Shown here: in pieces, positions 1 to 6,605 of the stretch | Numbering within the stretch: position 1 is the first letter of the stretch | How the letters are laid out: each line of letters starts with the position of its first letter | Source: an uncultured Clostridia bacterium | GTDB lineage: Bacteria; Bacillota; Clostridia; Oscillospirales; Acutalibacteraceae | Direction: 5' to 3' | NCBI GenBank assembly: GCA_946410005.1 | Contig: CAMJYS010000041.1 | Span: 1-6,828 of the forward strand | Length of the DNA: 6,828 nt | Notes under the pieces: generated by a model | The model's database searches: none | Told to the model about the DNA's origin: nothing | The model's input: the letters and a program-made list of their open reading frames with translations, nothing else | Program-made: the position numbers and the translations under genes

Positions 1-45
1 GATTGATACGTGTGACTGGAGTTCAGACGTGTGCTCTTCCGATCT
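1..45 (+). other. Illumina TruSeq index (P7-side) adapter, non-genomic
   Basis: Positions 12-45 match the 34-base TruSeq read-2 adapter exactly, from GTGACTGGAG to GCTCTTCCGATCT. Positions 1-3 (GAT) fit the end of the P7 oligonucleotide and 4-11 (TGATACGT) would be an 8-base i7 index. The order P7 tail, index, read-2 primer, insert is that of a library molecule, so genomic sequence starts at 46. An open frame can be read from a GTG at 31 through the adapter into radA. Its first five residues (MLFRS) are adapter-encoded and should not be annotated. Confidence 0.97.
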
Positions 46-789
46 ATTATGATAGGTCATGTGAATAAAGATGGTGCAATTGCAGGGCCAAAAGTTTTAG
101 AACACATGGTAGATGCTGTTCTTTATTTCGAAGGAGACGGTCAGAACTCATATAGAATTTTAAGAGCCGCAAAAAATCGTCATGGTTCAACAAATGAAAT
201 CGGCGTATTCGAAATGAACAACGAGGGTCTTAAAGAAATTGAAAATCCATCTGCAATGATGTTATCCGGAAAGCCGAATGATGTACCTGGTATATGTGTC
301 GTATGTACAATGGAAGGTTCGAGGCCGATTTTAACCGAAGTTCAAGGGCTTGTAACTTCAACTAATTTCGGTAATCCTCGTAGAATGGCAACAGGGTTTG
401 ACTATAATCGTCTTGCGCTTATACTTGCGGTTTTAGAAAAAAGAGCAGGATATTTTTTTTCGTCGATGGATGCATATATAAATGTTGTCGGCGGATTAAA
501 ATTAGAAGAACCTGCAGCAGATTTATCCGTTTCTATTGCATTAGTTTCCAGCTTAAAAGACACATCCGTAAATGACGAGATAATATTTTTCGGCGAAGTT
601 GGTTTAGCAGGAGAAATCAGAGCCGTGCCTAACGCTGAATTAAGAATAAAAGAAGCTCAGAAATTAGGATTTAAAAAATGCATAATCCCCTACCACAATT
701 TTAAATCTTTACAGAATACTAAAAATTATAAAATTGAAATAATCGGCGTAAAAAATATTCGTGAAGCGGTCAATTCTGCCTTAATTTAA
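46..789 (+). CDS. radA: DNA repair protein RadA (Sms), C-terminal part; 5' end missing
   Basis: RadA is a RecA-like ATPase with a Lon-protease-like domain. It acts as a DnaB-type helicase promoting branch migration during recombination and repair. The 247 residues seen here cover roughly the last half of a family member of about 450 residues. The zinc finger and Walker A motif are missing because the contig starts inside the gene. Residues 1-60 are the end of the RecA core (GHVNKDGAIAGPKVLEHMVD, VLYFEG, RILRAAKNR, GSTNEIGVFEM). The RadA-specific KNRFG motif reads KNRHG at residues 43-47. Residues from about 85 to 247 form the Lon-like domain (GNPRRMATGFDYNRLALILAVLEKR at 109-133, GGLKLEEPAADL at 149-160, GEVGLAGEIR at 183-192, LGFKKCIIP at 207-215). 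This domain lacks a protease active site throughout the family. The stop is TAA at 787-789. The identity is secure from recalled similarity to Bacillus subtilis RadA. Confidence 0.96.
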   Translation: MMIGHVNKDGAIAGPKVLEHMVDAVLYFEGDGQNSYRILRAAKNRHGSTNEIGVFEMNNEGLKEIENPSAMMLSGKPNDVPGICVVCTMEGSRPILTEVQGLVTSTNFGNPRRMATGFDYNRLALILAVLEKRAGYFFSSMDAYINVVGGLKLEEPAADLSVSIALVSSLKDTSVNDEIIFFGEVGLAGEIRAVPNAELRIKEAQKLGFKKCIIPYHNFKSLQNTKNYKIEIIGVKNIREAVNSALI

Positions 790-800
790 TACAAAAAATT

Positions 801-863
801 CTCAACTCACATTTTTTCATGTTTTTCATTATTATACTTTATAGAGAAAAAATTGGAGTTGAG
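801..863 (+). promoter_or_regulatory. Inverted repeat that would mask the ribosome binding site of the next gene
   Basis: CTCAACTC (801-808) is the exact reverse complement of GAGTTGAG (856-863). The right arm overlaps the Shine-Dalgarno GGAG (855-858) of the SpoIID-like gene. In a transcript reading through from radA, the 8-bp stem with a 47-nt loop could hide the ribosome binding site. A transcript starting near 845 (from the -10-like box at 833) would lack the left arm and stay open. This is inference from base pairing alone; a chance repeat is possible. Confidence 0.35.
833..838 (+). promoter_or_regulatory. Possible -10 box upstream of the SpoIID-like gene
   Basis: TATACT differs from TATAAT at one position and lies 31 bases before the start codon at 870, so transcription would begin near 845. 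No convincing sigma-A -35 stands 16-18 bases upstream. The surrounding TATACTTTA is one base off the sigma-K -10 form (CATAnnnTA), but no suitable -35 was found for that either. Weak support. Confidence 0.25.
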
Positions 864-869
864 TTTATT

Positions 870-2093
870 ATGAGTACCGGAAGATTACAAATAAACGTAT
901 TCGAAGAAACATTCGGAAAACCTATAAAAAATGCTAAAGTGCAAATTTCGGAATCGAAATCGCCGGAAAATATTTTAGAAGAAGTAATAACTGATATTTC
1001 AGGAAAATCGGATATTGTAAATTTAAATTCTCCGCCGCTTGAATACTCTTTGCAAGTAAATGAGCCTCTTCCCTACGGAGAATATAATATAACAGTTACG
1101 AATGAAGATTTTGATACTATAAAAATAGAAAAAATACAAATATTGCCCGATACAATCGCTGAACAAAATGTTTTTATGCAAAAAAAATTAAATAATATTG
1201 ATGATACCTCTACATTTCTTATTTCAGAACACACTTTATATAAAAATTATCCACCGAAAATATCCGAAGCTTCAGTTAAAGAATTGCCTTCTGCAAGCGG
1301 ATTCGTAGTACTGGATAAAATAGTTGTCCCGGAATATATTGTAGTACATGACGGCGACCCGAACGACAACAATGTCCCGAATTATTGGGTACCATACAAA
1401 GAATATATAAAAAATGTTGCCAGCAGTGAAATCTACGCTACTTGGCCGGAAGAAGCTATTAAAGCGAATATATTAGCTATAAACTCATTCGTTTTGAATC
1501 GTGTGTATACTGAATGGTACAGAAGTCGCGGAAAAAATTTTACGATTACATCTACAACTTCTTATGACCAAAAATTTGTTTATCAAAGAAATGTATTTCG
1601 TGAAATTTCAGTAATAGTAGATGAATTGTTTTCCACATATATAACAAAACCTAATATCAAACAACCTCTTTTTACTCAATTTTGCGACGGAAAAAATGTT
1701 ACTTGCCCCGAATGGCTTTCTCAATGGGGTTCAAAAGAATTAGCTGACAACGGAAGTAACTATTTAGATATTCTTAGGTTCTACTATGGTTCTGAAATTT
1801 ATTTAGATGTAGCTCCACAAATTTCCGGAGTACCTGTTTCGTTTCCGGGCGAAACTTTACAAAGCGGTTCGAGAGGTAGTGCTGTTAGAACAATACAACA
1901 GCAATTGAACTCTATAAGCAAAAACTATCCTGCAATAAATAAGCTTATTGTCGACGGAATATATGGCGATAAAACCGTAAATTCCGTAAAACAATTTCAG
2001 GAAATATTCGACATGCCACAGTCTGGAATTGTTGATTACGCTACGTGGTATGAAATTTCAAAAATATATACAGCCGTTGAACGTTTATCGTAA
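870..2093 (+). CDS. SpoIID/LytB-like protein with C-terminal peptidoglycan-binding domain
   Basis: A 407-residue protein of a type common in clostridia, where it is usually called a peptidoglycan-binding protein. Residues 1-105 look like a beta-sandwich of the carboxypeptidase-regulatory kind (GKPIKNAKVQI, LPYGEYNITV). Residues about 173-311 resemble the SpoIID/LytB domain: SSEIYATWPEEAIKAN (185-200) aligns with the SpoIID motif VVxxEMPxxxPxEALKAQ, with Glu187 at the catalytic Glu position, and LSQWGSKELADNGSNYLDIL (283-302) matches the SpoIID MSQYGAxxMAxxG block. Between them, the usual SxxGG region is replaced by a CDGxxVTCPEW stretch with Cys272 and Cys279. Residues 331-396 form a PG_binding_1 repeat (GSAVRTIQQQL, DGIYGDKTVNSVKQFQ). 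No signal peptide or membrane segment is visible. The start at 870 is chosen for GGAG at 855-858 (11-base gap, rather long). An in-frame ATG at 819 would add a hydrophobic 17-residue lead with no ribosome binding site. A spore or cell-wall role is inferred and enzyme activity is unproven. Confidence 0.85.
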   Translation: MSTGRLQINVFEETFGKPIKNAKVQISESKSPENILEEVITDISGKSDIVNLNSPPLEYSLQVNEPLPYGEYNITVTNEDFDTIKIEKIQILPDTIAEQNVFMQKKLNNIDDTSTFLISEHTLYKNYPPKISEASVKELPSASGFVVLDKIVVPEYIVVHDGDPNDNNVPNYWVPYKEYIKNVASSEIYATWPEEAIKANILAINSFVLNRVYTEWYRSRGKNFTITSTTSYDQKFVYQRNVFREISVIVDELFSTYITKPNIKQPLFTQFCDGKNVTCPEWLSQWGSKELADNGSNYLDILRFYYGSEIYLDVAPQISGVPVSFPGETLQSGSRGSAVRTIQQQLNSISKNYPAINKLIVDGIYGDKTVNSVKQFQEIFDMPQSGIVDYATWYEISKIYTAVERLS

Positions 2094-2099
2094 CTAAAA

Positions 2100-2128
2100 T
2101 TGATTAATAACACAATTTGTTCTATAAT
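2100..2128 (+). promoter_or_regulatory. Sigma-A-type promoter for the class A PBP gene
   Basis: TTGATT (2100-2105, four of six -35 consensus bases) and a perfect TATAAT (2123-2128) are separated by 17 bp, the optimal spacing. Transcription would begin near 2135, giving a leader of about 40 nt. The -35 lies just after the stop codon of the upstream gene (2091-2093). This is the best-formed promoter on the plus strand of the window. Confidence 0.65.
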
Positions 2129-2175
2129 CTACTATTATGACATTAAAATGTTTTGATTAGTTAAAGGAGATTTCA

Positions 2176-4437
2176 ATGCATAAAACGGACATTAGCCGCT
2201 ACGGAAATTCAAAAGGTAAAAATAAAAATTTCAAAGGAAAACATATCAGAATTTTTGTATCTATATTAAAAATATTCTGGCGGCTTCTCTTAAGCTGGAG
2301 CATAATCTCAATCTTGACCGGGATTATCGTTTTGGCGTCTTTAATTATATATAAATCTACAATACTTGGAGATGATATTGCTTTAAATATAAAAAATTAT
2401 AAAATGTCTCTCACGAGCTTTATTTATGTAAACGACGAAAAAGGAAATCCTCAAGAGTATCAAAAAGTTCATAACCTGGAAAATAGAATCTGGGTTGATT
2501 TTAAAGATATACCATTAAACATGAAAAATGCTATTATTGCAATAGAAGATAAGCGCTTTTATGAGCATCACGGAATAGATATCATAAGAACTCTCGGTGC
2601 AACTTTAAATGTTTTAAAAGGTTCACAAAGCTATGGCGGTTCTACTCTTACTCAGCAATTAATTAAAAATATTACAGAAGAAAGCCAAGTAAGTTTAACA
2701 AGAAAAGTCAGAGAAATTTTGCGTGCAACCGAATTGGAAAAAAAATATTCTAAAGATGAAATATTAGAACTTTATTTAAATATTGTAAATTTCGGCGGTG
2801 GTTGCAGAGGAGTTCAAACTGCGGCCCAACTGTATTTCGATAAAGATATACAAAATTGCTCTCTCGCTCAATGTGCTTGCATCGCCGCAATAACACAAAA
2901 TCCAACCGCACACAATCCGCTATATCATCCACAAAACAACAAAGAACGCAGGGAAACGGTTTTGGCAGAAATGCTAACACAAAATAAAATATCAAATACT
3001 GAGTACAATGAGGCTATTAAAGAATCGCAAAACATGAATTTTTCAGAAAAGGCTAAAAAAGAAAAAGCTTCTAATTCTGCAAATGTACGAAATTGGTATG
3101 TTGAAGCTTTAGTAAGAGATATTGTAACGGATTTGTGCGAAAAATATCATATAGGTAAATCTGTTGCGGAAAATATGATTTATACCCAAGGATTTAAAAT
3201 TTATTCTGCTATGGATTTAAAAGCCCAAGAATTCGCAGAAAATGCCATAAAAGATAATAATATTATGCCCAAAGACCCAAATATGGAAATTGGATATATA
3301 ATGATGGACTATAACGGAAGAATTTTAGCTTCACTAGGCTCTAGAAAAGTAAAAACCGGAAATTTACTTTATGACAGAGCAAATATAGCCAAACGACAAC
3401 CGGGTTCGACGATAAAACCGATTTCTGCGTATGCTCCTATAGTAGATTTGGGAGTGTACAATTATTCTTCTCTTATACCAGATGAACCACTCCAAGTAAG
3501 CACAGGAAGCGTAACCAAAAACTGGCCGGTAAACTGGTATAAAAGTTATAAAGGAAAAGTAACACTTCAATGGGCAATTGAAAAGTCTGCCAATGCCCCT
3601 GTCGCACAAGTAGTAAAACTTTTAACCCCATTAAAAAGTTATGAATTCTTAACTCAAAAATTAGGAATAACCTCTTTAGACAGTAGCGATGCCACTTCTC
3701 TTGCCGCATTAGCTACAGGAGGTACACATGTCGGTATAACTCCGAGAGAAATGACAGCGGCATTTCAGATATTCGGAAGCGGAGGAAAATATACAAAGCC
3801 ATTTACGTATTTTTATGTAACTGACCAAAACGGAAAAGTAATTCTCGATAATCGCAAGCAAAAATCAATTGAAGCGGTTTCAACGGCTACCGCAACCATA
3901 ATGAACCGCTTATTAAGAAATGTAATTATCGGAAATGAAGGAACAGGCCGTGCCGCTAACATACCGAATTGGAATATAATCGGCAAAACCGGTACTACAA
4001 GCAATGGATTAGACCATTGGTTTATCGGAGGAAGTCCATATTGCATTGCGGGAATATGGACAGGCTATGACAATCCTAAAAGAATAAAAGACAACGCCGC
4101 AGCAATAAGAATATGGAAATATATTATGACGAAATATTTAGACGGAAAACCTGTTATAGATTATTCTTATGACCCAAATATAGTCATGGAGAAATATTGT
4201 AAATCCACCGGACTGTTAGCAAATTCAGGTTGTACAAACACTGCAATCGGATACTATTCTCCAAGCAACATACCCGGACATTGCACATCACACTACGGCT
4301 CGCATCGGTCTTTAGAAAATTCTGTACATTCAGAGCCGGATGAAAACCTTTCCCCCTCAGAGGAGAATTCAGATAACTCTCAAAATTCTTCCGAAAATAG
4401 CGAAGAGTCTCAAGACGAACAACCTATAGAAGAATAA
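2176..4437 (+). CDS. Bifunctional class A penicillin-binding protein (PBP1A family)
   Basis: A membrane-anchored cell-wall synthase of 753 residues that polymerises lipid II into glycan strands and cross-links the peptides. A basic cytoplasmic tail (1-25) precedes one transmembrane helix (about 30-59). The GT51 glycosyltransferase domain (about 100-285) has the catalytic EDKRFYEHHG (Glu124), GGSTLTQQLIKN (154-165), RKVREILRATELEKKYSKDE (176-195) and YLN (200-202). The transpeptidase domain (about 370-650) has all three motifs: SxxK at Ser411-Lys414 (PGSTIKP), SxN at Ser471-Asn473 and KTG at 604-606 (GKTGTT). After it come Cys675, Cys686 and Cys703 in a short tail module, then a Ser/Glu-rich, probably disordered end (711-753). 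Both activities therefore look intact. AAAGGAGA at 2163-2170, six bases before the ATG, fixes the start. The gene ends in tandem stops, TAATAA. The spore/wall-type neighbour upstream suggests a shared wall role, but no specific isoform name is supported. Confidence 0.96.
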   Translation: MHKTDISRYGNSKGKNKNFKGKHIRIFVSILKIFWRLLLSWSIISILTGIIVLASLIIYKSTILGDDIALNIKNYKMSLTSFIYVNDEKGNPQEYQKVHNLENRIWVDFKDIPLNMKNAIIAIEDKRFYEHHGIDIIRTLGATLNVLKGSQSYGGSTLTQQLIKNITEESQVSLTRKVREILRATELEKKYSKDEILELYLNIVNFGGGCRGVQTAAQLYFDKDIQNCSLAQCACIAAITQNPTAHNPLYHPQNNKERRETVLAEMLTQNKISNTEYNEAIKESQNMNFSEKAKKEKASNSANVRNWYVEALVRDIVTDLCEKYHIGKSVAENMIYTQGFKIYSAMDLKAQEFAENAIKDNNIMPKDPNMEIGYIMMDYNGRILASLGSRKVKTGNLLYDRANIAKRQPGSTIKPISAYAPIVDLGVYNYSSLIPDEPLQVSTGSVTKNWPVNWYKSYKGKVTLQWAIEKSANAPVAQVVKLLTPLKSYEFLTQKLGITSLDSSDATSLAALATGGTHVGITPREMTAAFQIFGSGGKYTKPFTYFYVTDQNGKVILDNRKQKSIEAVSTATATIMNRLLRNVIIGNEGTGRAANIPNWNIIGKTGTTSNGLDHWFIGGSPYCIAGIWTGYDNPKRIKDNAAAIRIWKYIMTKYLDGKPVIDYSYDPNIVMEKYCKSTGLLANSGCTNTAIGYYSPSNIPGHCTSHYGSHRSLENSVHSEPDENLSPSEENSDNSQNSSENSEESQDEQPIEE

Positions 4438-4482
4438 TAACTTTATAATTTTTATATGCATAATTTGAAAATATAAACAAAG

Positions 4483-4488
4483 AGGAGG
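4483..4488 (+). promoter_or_regulatory. Strong ribosome binding site selecting a GTG start for lysC
   Basis: A perfect AGGAGG lies seven bases before the GTG at 4496. It decides the start, since no ATG occurs at that position. The frame then opens directly into the N-terminal kinase motif KFGGSS. Confidence 0.85.
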
Positions 4489-4495
4489 AATTTTC

Positions 4496-5713
4496 GTGAG
4501 TCTGATAATCCAAAAGTTCGGAGGAAGCTCCGTAGCCGATGCACATCATTTATTAAACGTTGCCAAAAAAGTAACGAAAGCATATTCTGATGGAAATGAT
4601 ATTGTAGTAGTAGTTTCTGCGCAAGGTGATACGACCGACAATATGCTGGAAAACTTAAATAATATAAATAAAAATCCATCTAAAAGAGAACTCGACGCAT
4701 ATATTTCTTGCGGTGAACAAATGTCAGCATCTCTTTTAGCGATGACTATACAAAATTTAGGATTTAATGCGGTATCGTTAACAGGTTGGCAAGCGAAAAT
4801 TTTTACAGATACTTCTTATGGAAACGCTGAAATATTAAGCATCAATCCCGATAGAATAAAAGAAGAATTATCGAAAAAAAATATAGTGGTAGTCGCAGGA
4901 TTTCAAGGAATTGATGAAGAAAACAATATATCTACATTGGGAAGAGGAGGATCCGATACAAGTGCGGTCGCTTTAGCCGCTGCGTTAAATGCCGATAGAT
5001 GTAAAATATATACCGATGTTGATGGCATATACACAGCCGATCCACGAATTGTATCATCAGCGAAAAAAATTGATGAAATATCATACGATGAAATGTTTGC
5101 ACTTTCAAAATATGGAGCACAAGTTTTACATGATAAATCTATTTTAACCGCAAAAAAAAATAATGTTAAAGTTGAAGTGCTTTCGAGCATGCTATCAAAC
5201 TCAACCGGAACAATCGTAAAAAATGTTGAAAATCATAGAGCAAATCCGATAAGCGGAATAGCTGTTTTAAACAATATAGCAAAAATAACAATAACTGATA
5301 TATATGATAAATCTATTTTTCATAATAATATATTTTCAGAATTAAAAAAGTCTGGAATCAATGTAGATACATCATTTTCTACTGTTGAAAAAAAACAAAA
5401 TAATTTTATAATATTTGCTGTTGATGAAACTAAATTAGACGAAACTATAAAAATCTTAGAAAAATATTTTCCGGAGAAAGATAATATTTTTTACGATAAA
5501 AATAAATCAATAATATCTACAGTTGCATTATCTGACACAATAAATATAAATATTGCTTCAATAATATTTGAAATTTTAGAAGAAATAAAAATCAATGTCG
5601 AAATGATAGCTTGCGATGATAAACGTGTATCAATTTTAATTACATCCGTAAAAACACATTCTGCCTTAAATGCAATACATAGCAAACTATTCGAAGAAGA
5701 TATATTGATATAA
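4496..5713 (+). CDS. lysC: Aspartate kinase with degenerate ACT regulatory domains
   Basis: Phosphorylates L-aspartate with ATP, the first step to lysine, diaminopimelate, methionine and threonine. The 405-residue length matches monofunctional enzymes such as B. subtilis LysC. The kinase domain (1 to about 240) is canonical: KFGGSS (7-12), CGEQMSASL (72-80), GRGGSDTSA (149-157), TDVDGIYTADPR (173-184) and YGAQVLHDKS (206-215). Two ACT domains follow (about 258-322 and 338-400) but depart from the usual effector-site motifs. The KPG of ACT1 reads KSI (272-274) and its VDMIxQ reads VDTSFS (290-295). In ACT2 the HPGVAA region reads TININIAS (348-355) and the MISTSExKxS motif reads MIACDDKRVS (370-379). 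Feedback control by lysine or threonine may therefore be altered or lost; this is inference. No lysine riboswitch fits in the 58-bp upstream gap. A TATAAT at 4444 lacks a -35, so transcription with the PBP gene is plausible. Confidence 0.95.
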   Translation: MSLIIQKFGGSSVADAHHLLNVAKKVTKAYSDGNDIVVVVSAQGDTTDNMLENLNNINKNPSKRELDAYISCGEQMSASLLAMTIQNLGFNAVSLTGWQAKIFTDTSYGNAEILSINPDRIKEELSKKNIVVVAGFQGIDEENNISTLGRGGSDTSAVALAAALNADRCKIYTDVDGIYTADPRIVSSAKKIDEISYDEMFALSKYGAQVLHDKSILTAKKNNVKVEVLSSMLSNSTGTIVKNVENHRANPISGIAVLNNIAKITITDIYDKSIFHNNIFSELKKSGINVDTSFSTVEKKQNNFIIFAVDETKLDETIKILEKYFPEKDNIFYDKNKSIISTVALSDTININIASIIFEILEEIKINVEMIACDDKRVSILITSVKTHSALNAIHSKLFEEDILI

Positions 5714-5716
5714 GAT

Positions 5717-5748
5717 AAAAATAACGCTTCTATAAGCGTTATTTTTTT
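5717..5748 (+). terminator. Rho-independent terminator of lysC, overlapping the queH 3' end
   Basis: A 13-bp stem (5717-5729 with 5734-5746) has a CTAT loop and a GC-containing core (AACGCTT/AAGCGTT). A run of seven T on the plus strand (5742-5748) follows. It begins four bases after the lysC stop. On the minus strand the same hairpin is followed by TTTTTATC, so it may also stop queH transcription, less strongly. The queH stop codon (5739-5741) lies inside the right arm. Confidence 0.9.
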
Positions 5749-6269
5749 AAATATCTTTCCTCTTCGCTGAATATACACCCGCAGTACTTTTGCATATACA
5801 TTCCTAATTCTCTTGCTATTTTTTGCCCTTCTCTAAAAAACGGTCTGAAATCTTTATACAAAAACTTTACTCCGTATTTTTCGGCCATATTTTCCGCAAC
5901 TTCACATATCATTTCGTGGTTTTGATACGGACTTATCAAAAGAGTGGTGGAAAAATAATCAAAACCTAATTCTCTCGCTTTTTGAGCGGTTTTTTCAAGT
6001 CGCACAGAATAACAATATCTACAGCGATTTTTAAAATCCGGAAAAATGTTTTTAATAAATTCTCTCAAGCCATAATTTTCCTCAATTATAATCGGCAAAT
6101 TTTTTTCTTTTACATAGTCTATAAGCGTATTTTTTCGTGCTTTATATTCAGTATATGGATGTATATTGGGATTAAACCAAAAAACGGTGGGCTCTTCCCC
6201 ACTTTTTTGAAGTTCATCTATACATTTAACCGAACATGGTGCGCAGCACGTGTGCAGTAAAACTTTCAT
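5739..6269 (-). CDS. queH: Epoxyqueuosine reductase QueH
   Basis: QueH (formerly DUF208) reduces epoxyqueuosine to queuosine at the wobble base of GUN-anticodon tRNAs, replacing the unrelated cobalamin-dependent QueG. The 176 residues form a compact, complete member. HTCCAPC at 6-12 supplies Cys8, Cys9 and Cys12; RCRYCY at 82-87 supplies Cys83 and Cys86; YCGCIFSEEERY at 162-173 supplies Cys163 and Cys165. These are the conserved cysteines of this iron-sulfur family. WFNPNIHPYTEY (31-42) and STTLLISPYQNH (107-118) are further family signatures. GAGG at 6279-6282 (minus strand), nine bases before the ATG, supports the start. It lies 19 bp downstream of the small membrane-protein gene, probably in one transcript. 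No queC, queD, queE, queF, queA or tgt gene is in view, so I cannot say whether precursors are made or imported. Confidence 0.95.
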   Translation of the reverse strand: MKVLLHTCCAPCSVKCIDELQKSGEEPTVFWFNPNIHPYTEYKARKNTLIDYVKEKNLPIIIEENYGLREFIKNIFPDFKNRCRYCYSVRLEKTAQKARELGFDYFSTTLLISPYQNHEMICEVAENMAEKYGVKFLYKDFRPFFREGQKIARELGMYMQKYCGCIFSEEERYLKK

Positions 6270-6288
6270 GAATCTTTACCTCGTTAAA

Positions 6289-6570
6289 TTAACAATTTTC
6301 TTTTGCTTTTTCTTCTTTTGTTTCTTTCTTTGTCCAAGCAAAAATTCCTCTTATAGCAAGTATGAAATATGCAAAGAAAAGCATGCTTTGAAAATACTCG
6401 CCAATTACAAAAAATCTAATACTCATATATAAATTTGATATTAACCAGAAAGCAAATCCCCACTTATTTCTTTCTGCATTCATAATTGTCCCAATAAATG
6501 CTATCAAAGACATTAAACCGGATAAAAGGTTCCAGGGATTACTAAGCCAAGAGATTACCGAATTAAACAC
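6289..6570 (-). CDS. Small three-helix membrane protein, half-size PnuC-like
   Basis: A 93-residue protein with three hydrophobic segments (about 13-30, 37-55 and 59-79) and a Lys/Glu-rich tail. Segment 2 holds Trp37, Trp42 and Asn46 in a WxxxxWxxxN arrangement, and segment 3 reads YFQSMLFFAYFILAIRGIFAW. This pattern (paired Trp, Asn, then Gly/Tyr and a final GxxxW) is what I recall from one half of PnuC-family vitamin transporters. Those have two three-helix bundles and are related in fold to SWEET/SemiSWEET proteins. A half-size protein would have to dimerise. It lies just upstream of queH on the same strand, so a substrate linked to queuosine is conceivable but unproven. AGAAAGG (6580-6586) directly touches an ATG at 6579 but stands nine bases before this GTG, so GTG is preferred; an ATG start would give 96 residues. 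It could also belong to another small membrane family. Confidence 0.6.
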   Translation of the reverse strand: MFNSVISWLSNPWNLLSGLMSLIAFIGTIMNAERNKWGFAFWLISNLYMSIRFFVIGEYFQSMLFFAYFILAIRGIFAWTKKETKEEKAKENC

Positions 6571-6579
6571 ATAAAACAT

Positions 6580-6586
6580 CCTTTCT
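6580..6586 (-). promoter_or_regulatory. Ribosome binding site that argues for a GTG start
   Basis: On the minus strand AGAAAGG ends immediately before an ATG (zero spacing, too close to work) and nine bases before an in-frame GTG at 6570. The GTG is therefore the likelier start of the half-PnuC-like protein. Confidence 0.5.
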
Positions 6587-6605
6587 AGAATAAACCGACA
6601 ACAAA

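Noticed and set aside
819..869. In-frame ATG at 819 as start of the SpoIID-like protein, giving a hydrophobic N-terminus
   Set aside because: No ribosome binding site precedes it, the lead is encoded in AT-rich promoter-like sequence, and the protein from 870 begins like other members of this family.
2096..2118. AAATTG/CAATTT inverted repeat around the PBP -35
   Set aside because: Six A/T-dominated bases with a 10-base gap are expected by chance in sequence of this composition.
2140..2154. ACATT-AA-AATGT followed by four T, as a terminator before the PBP gene
   Set aside because: The stem is only 5 bp, all but one pair A-T, the loop is too small, and it lies downstream of the PBP promoter.
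4438..4495. Lysine riboswitch in front of lysC
   Set aside because: The gap is 58 bp and the L-box aptamer needs well over 150 nt; none of its structure is visible.
2750..5778. Several antisense open frames of 60-95 codons within the PBP and lysC genes
   Set aside because: They lie opposite strongly supported genes, have no ribosome binding sites of note and encode low-complexity, unrecognisable proteins.
5982..6432. Plus-strand open frames of 92 and 60 codons opposite queH and the small membrane gene
   Set aside because: They are Phe/Lys-rich antisense shadows of genes with clear family motifs.
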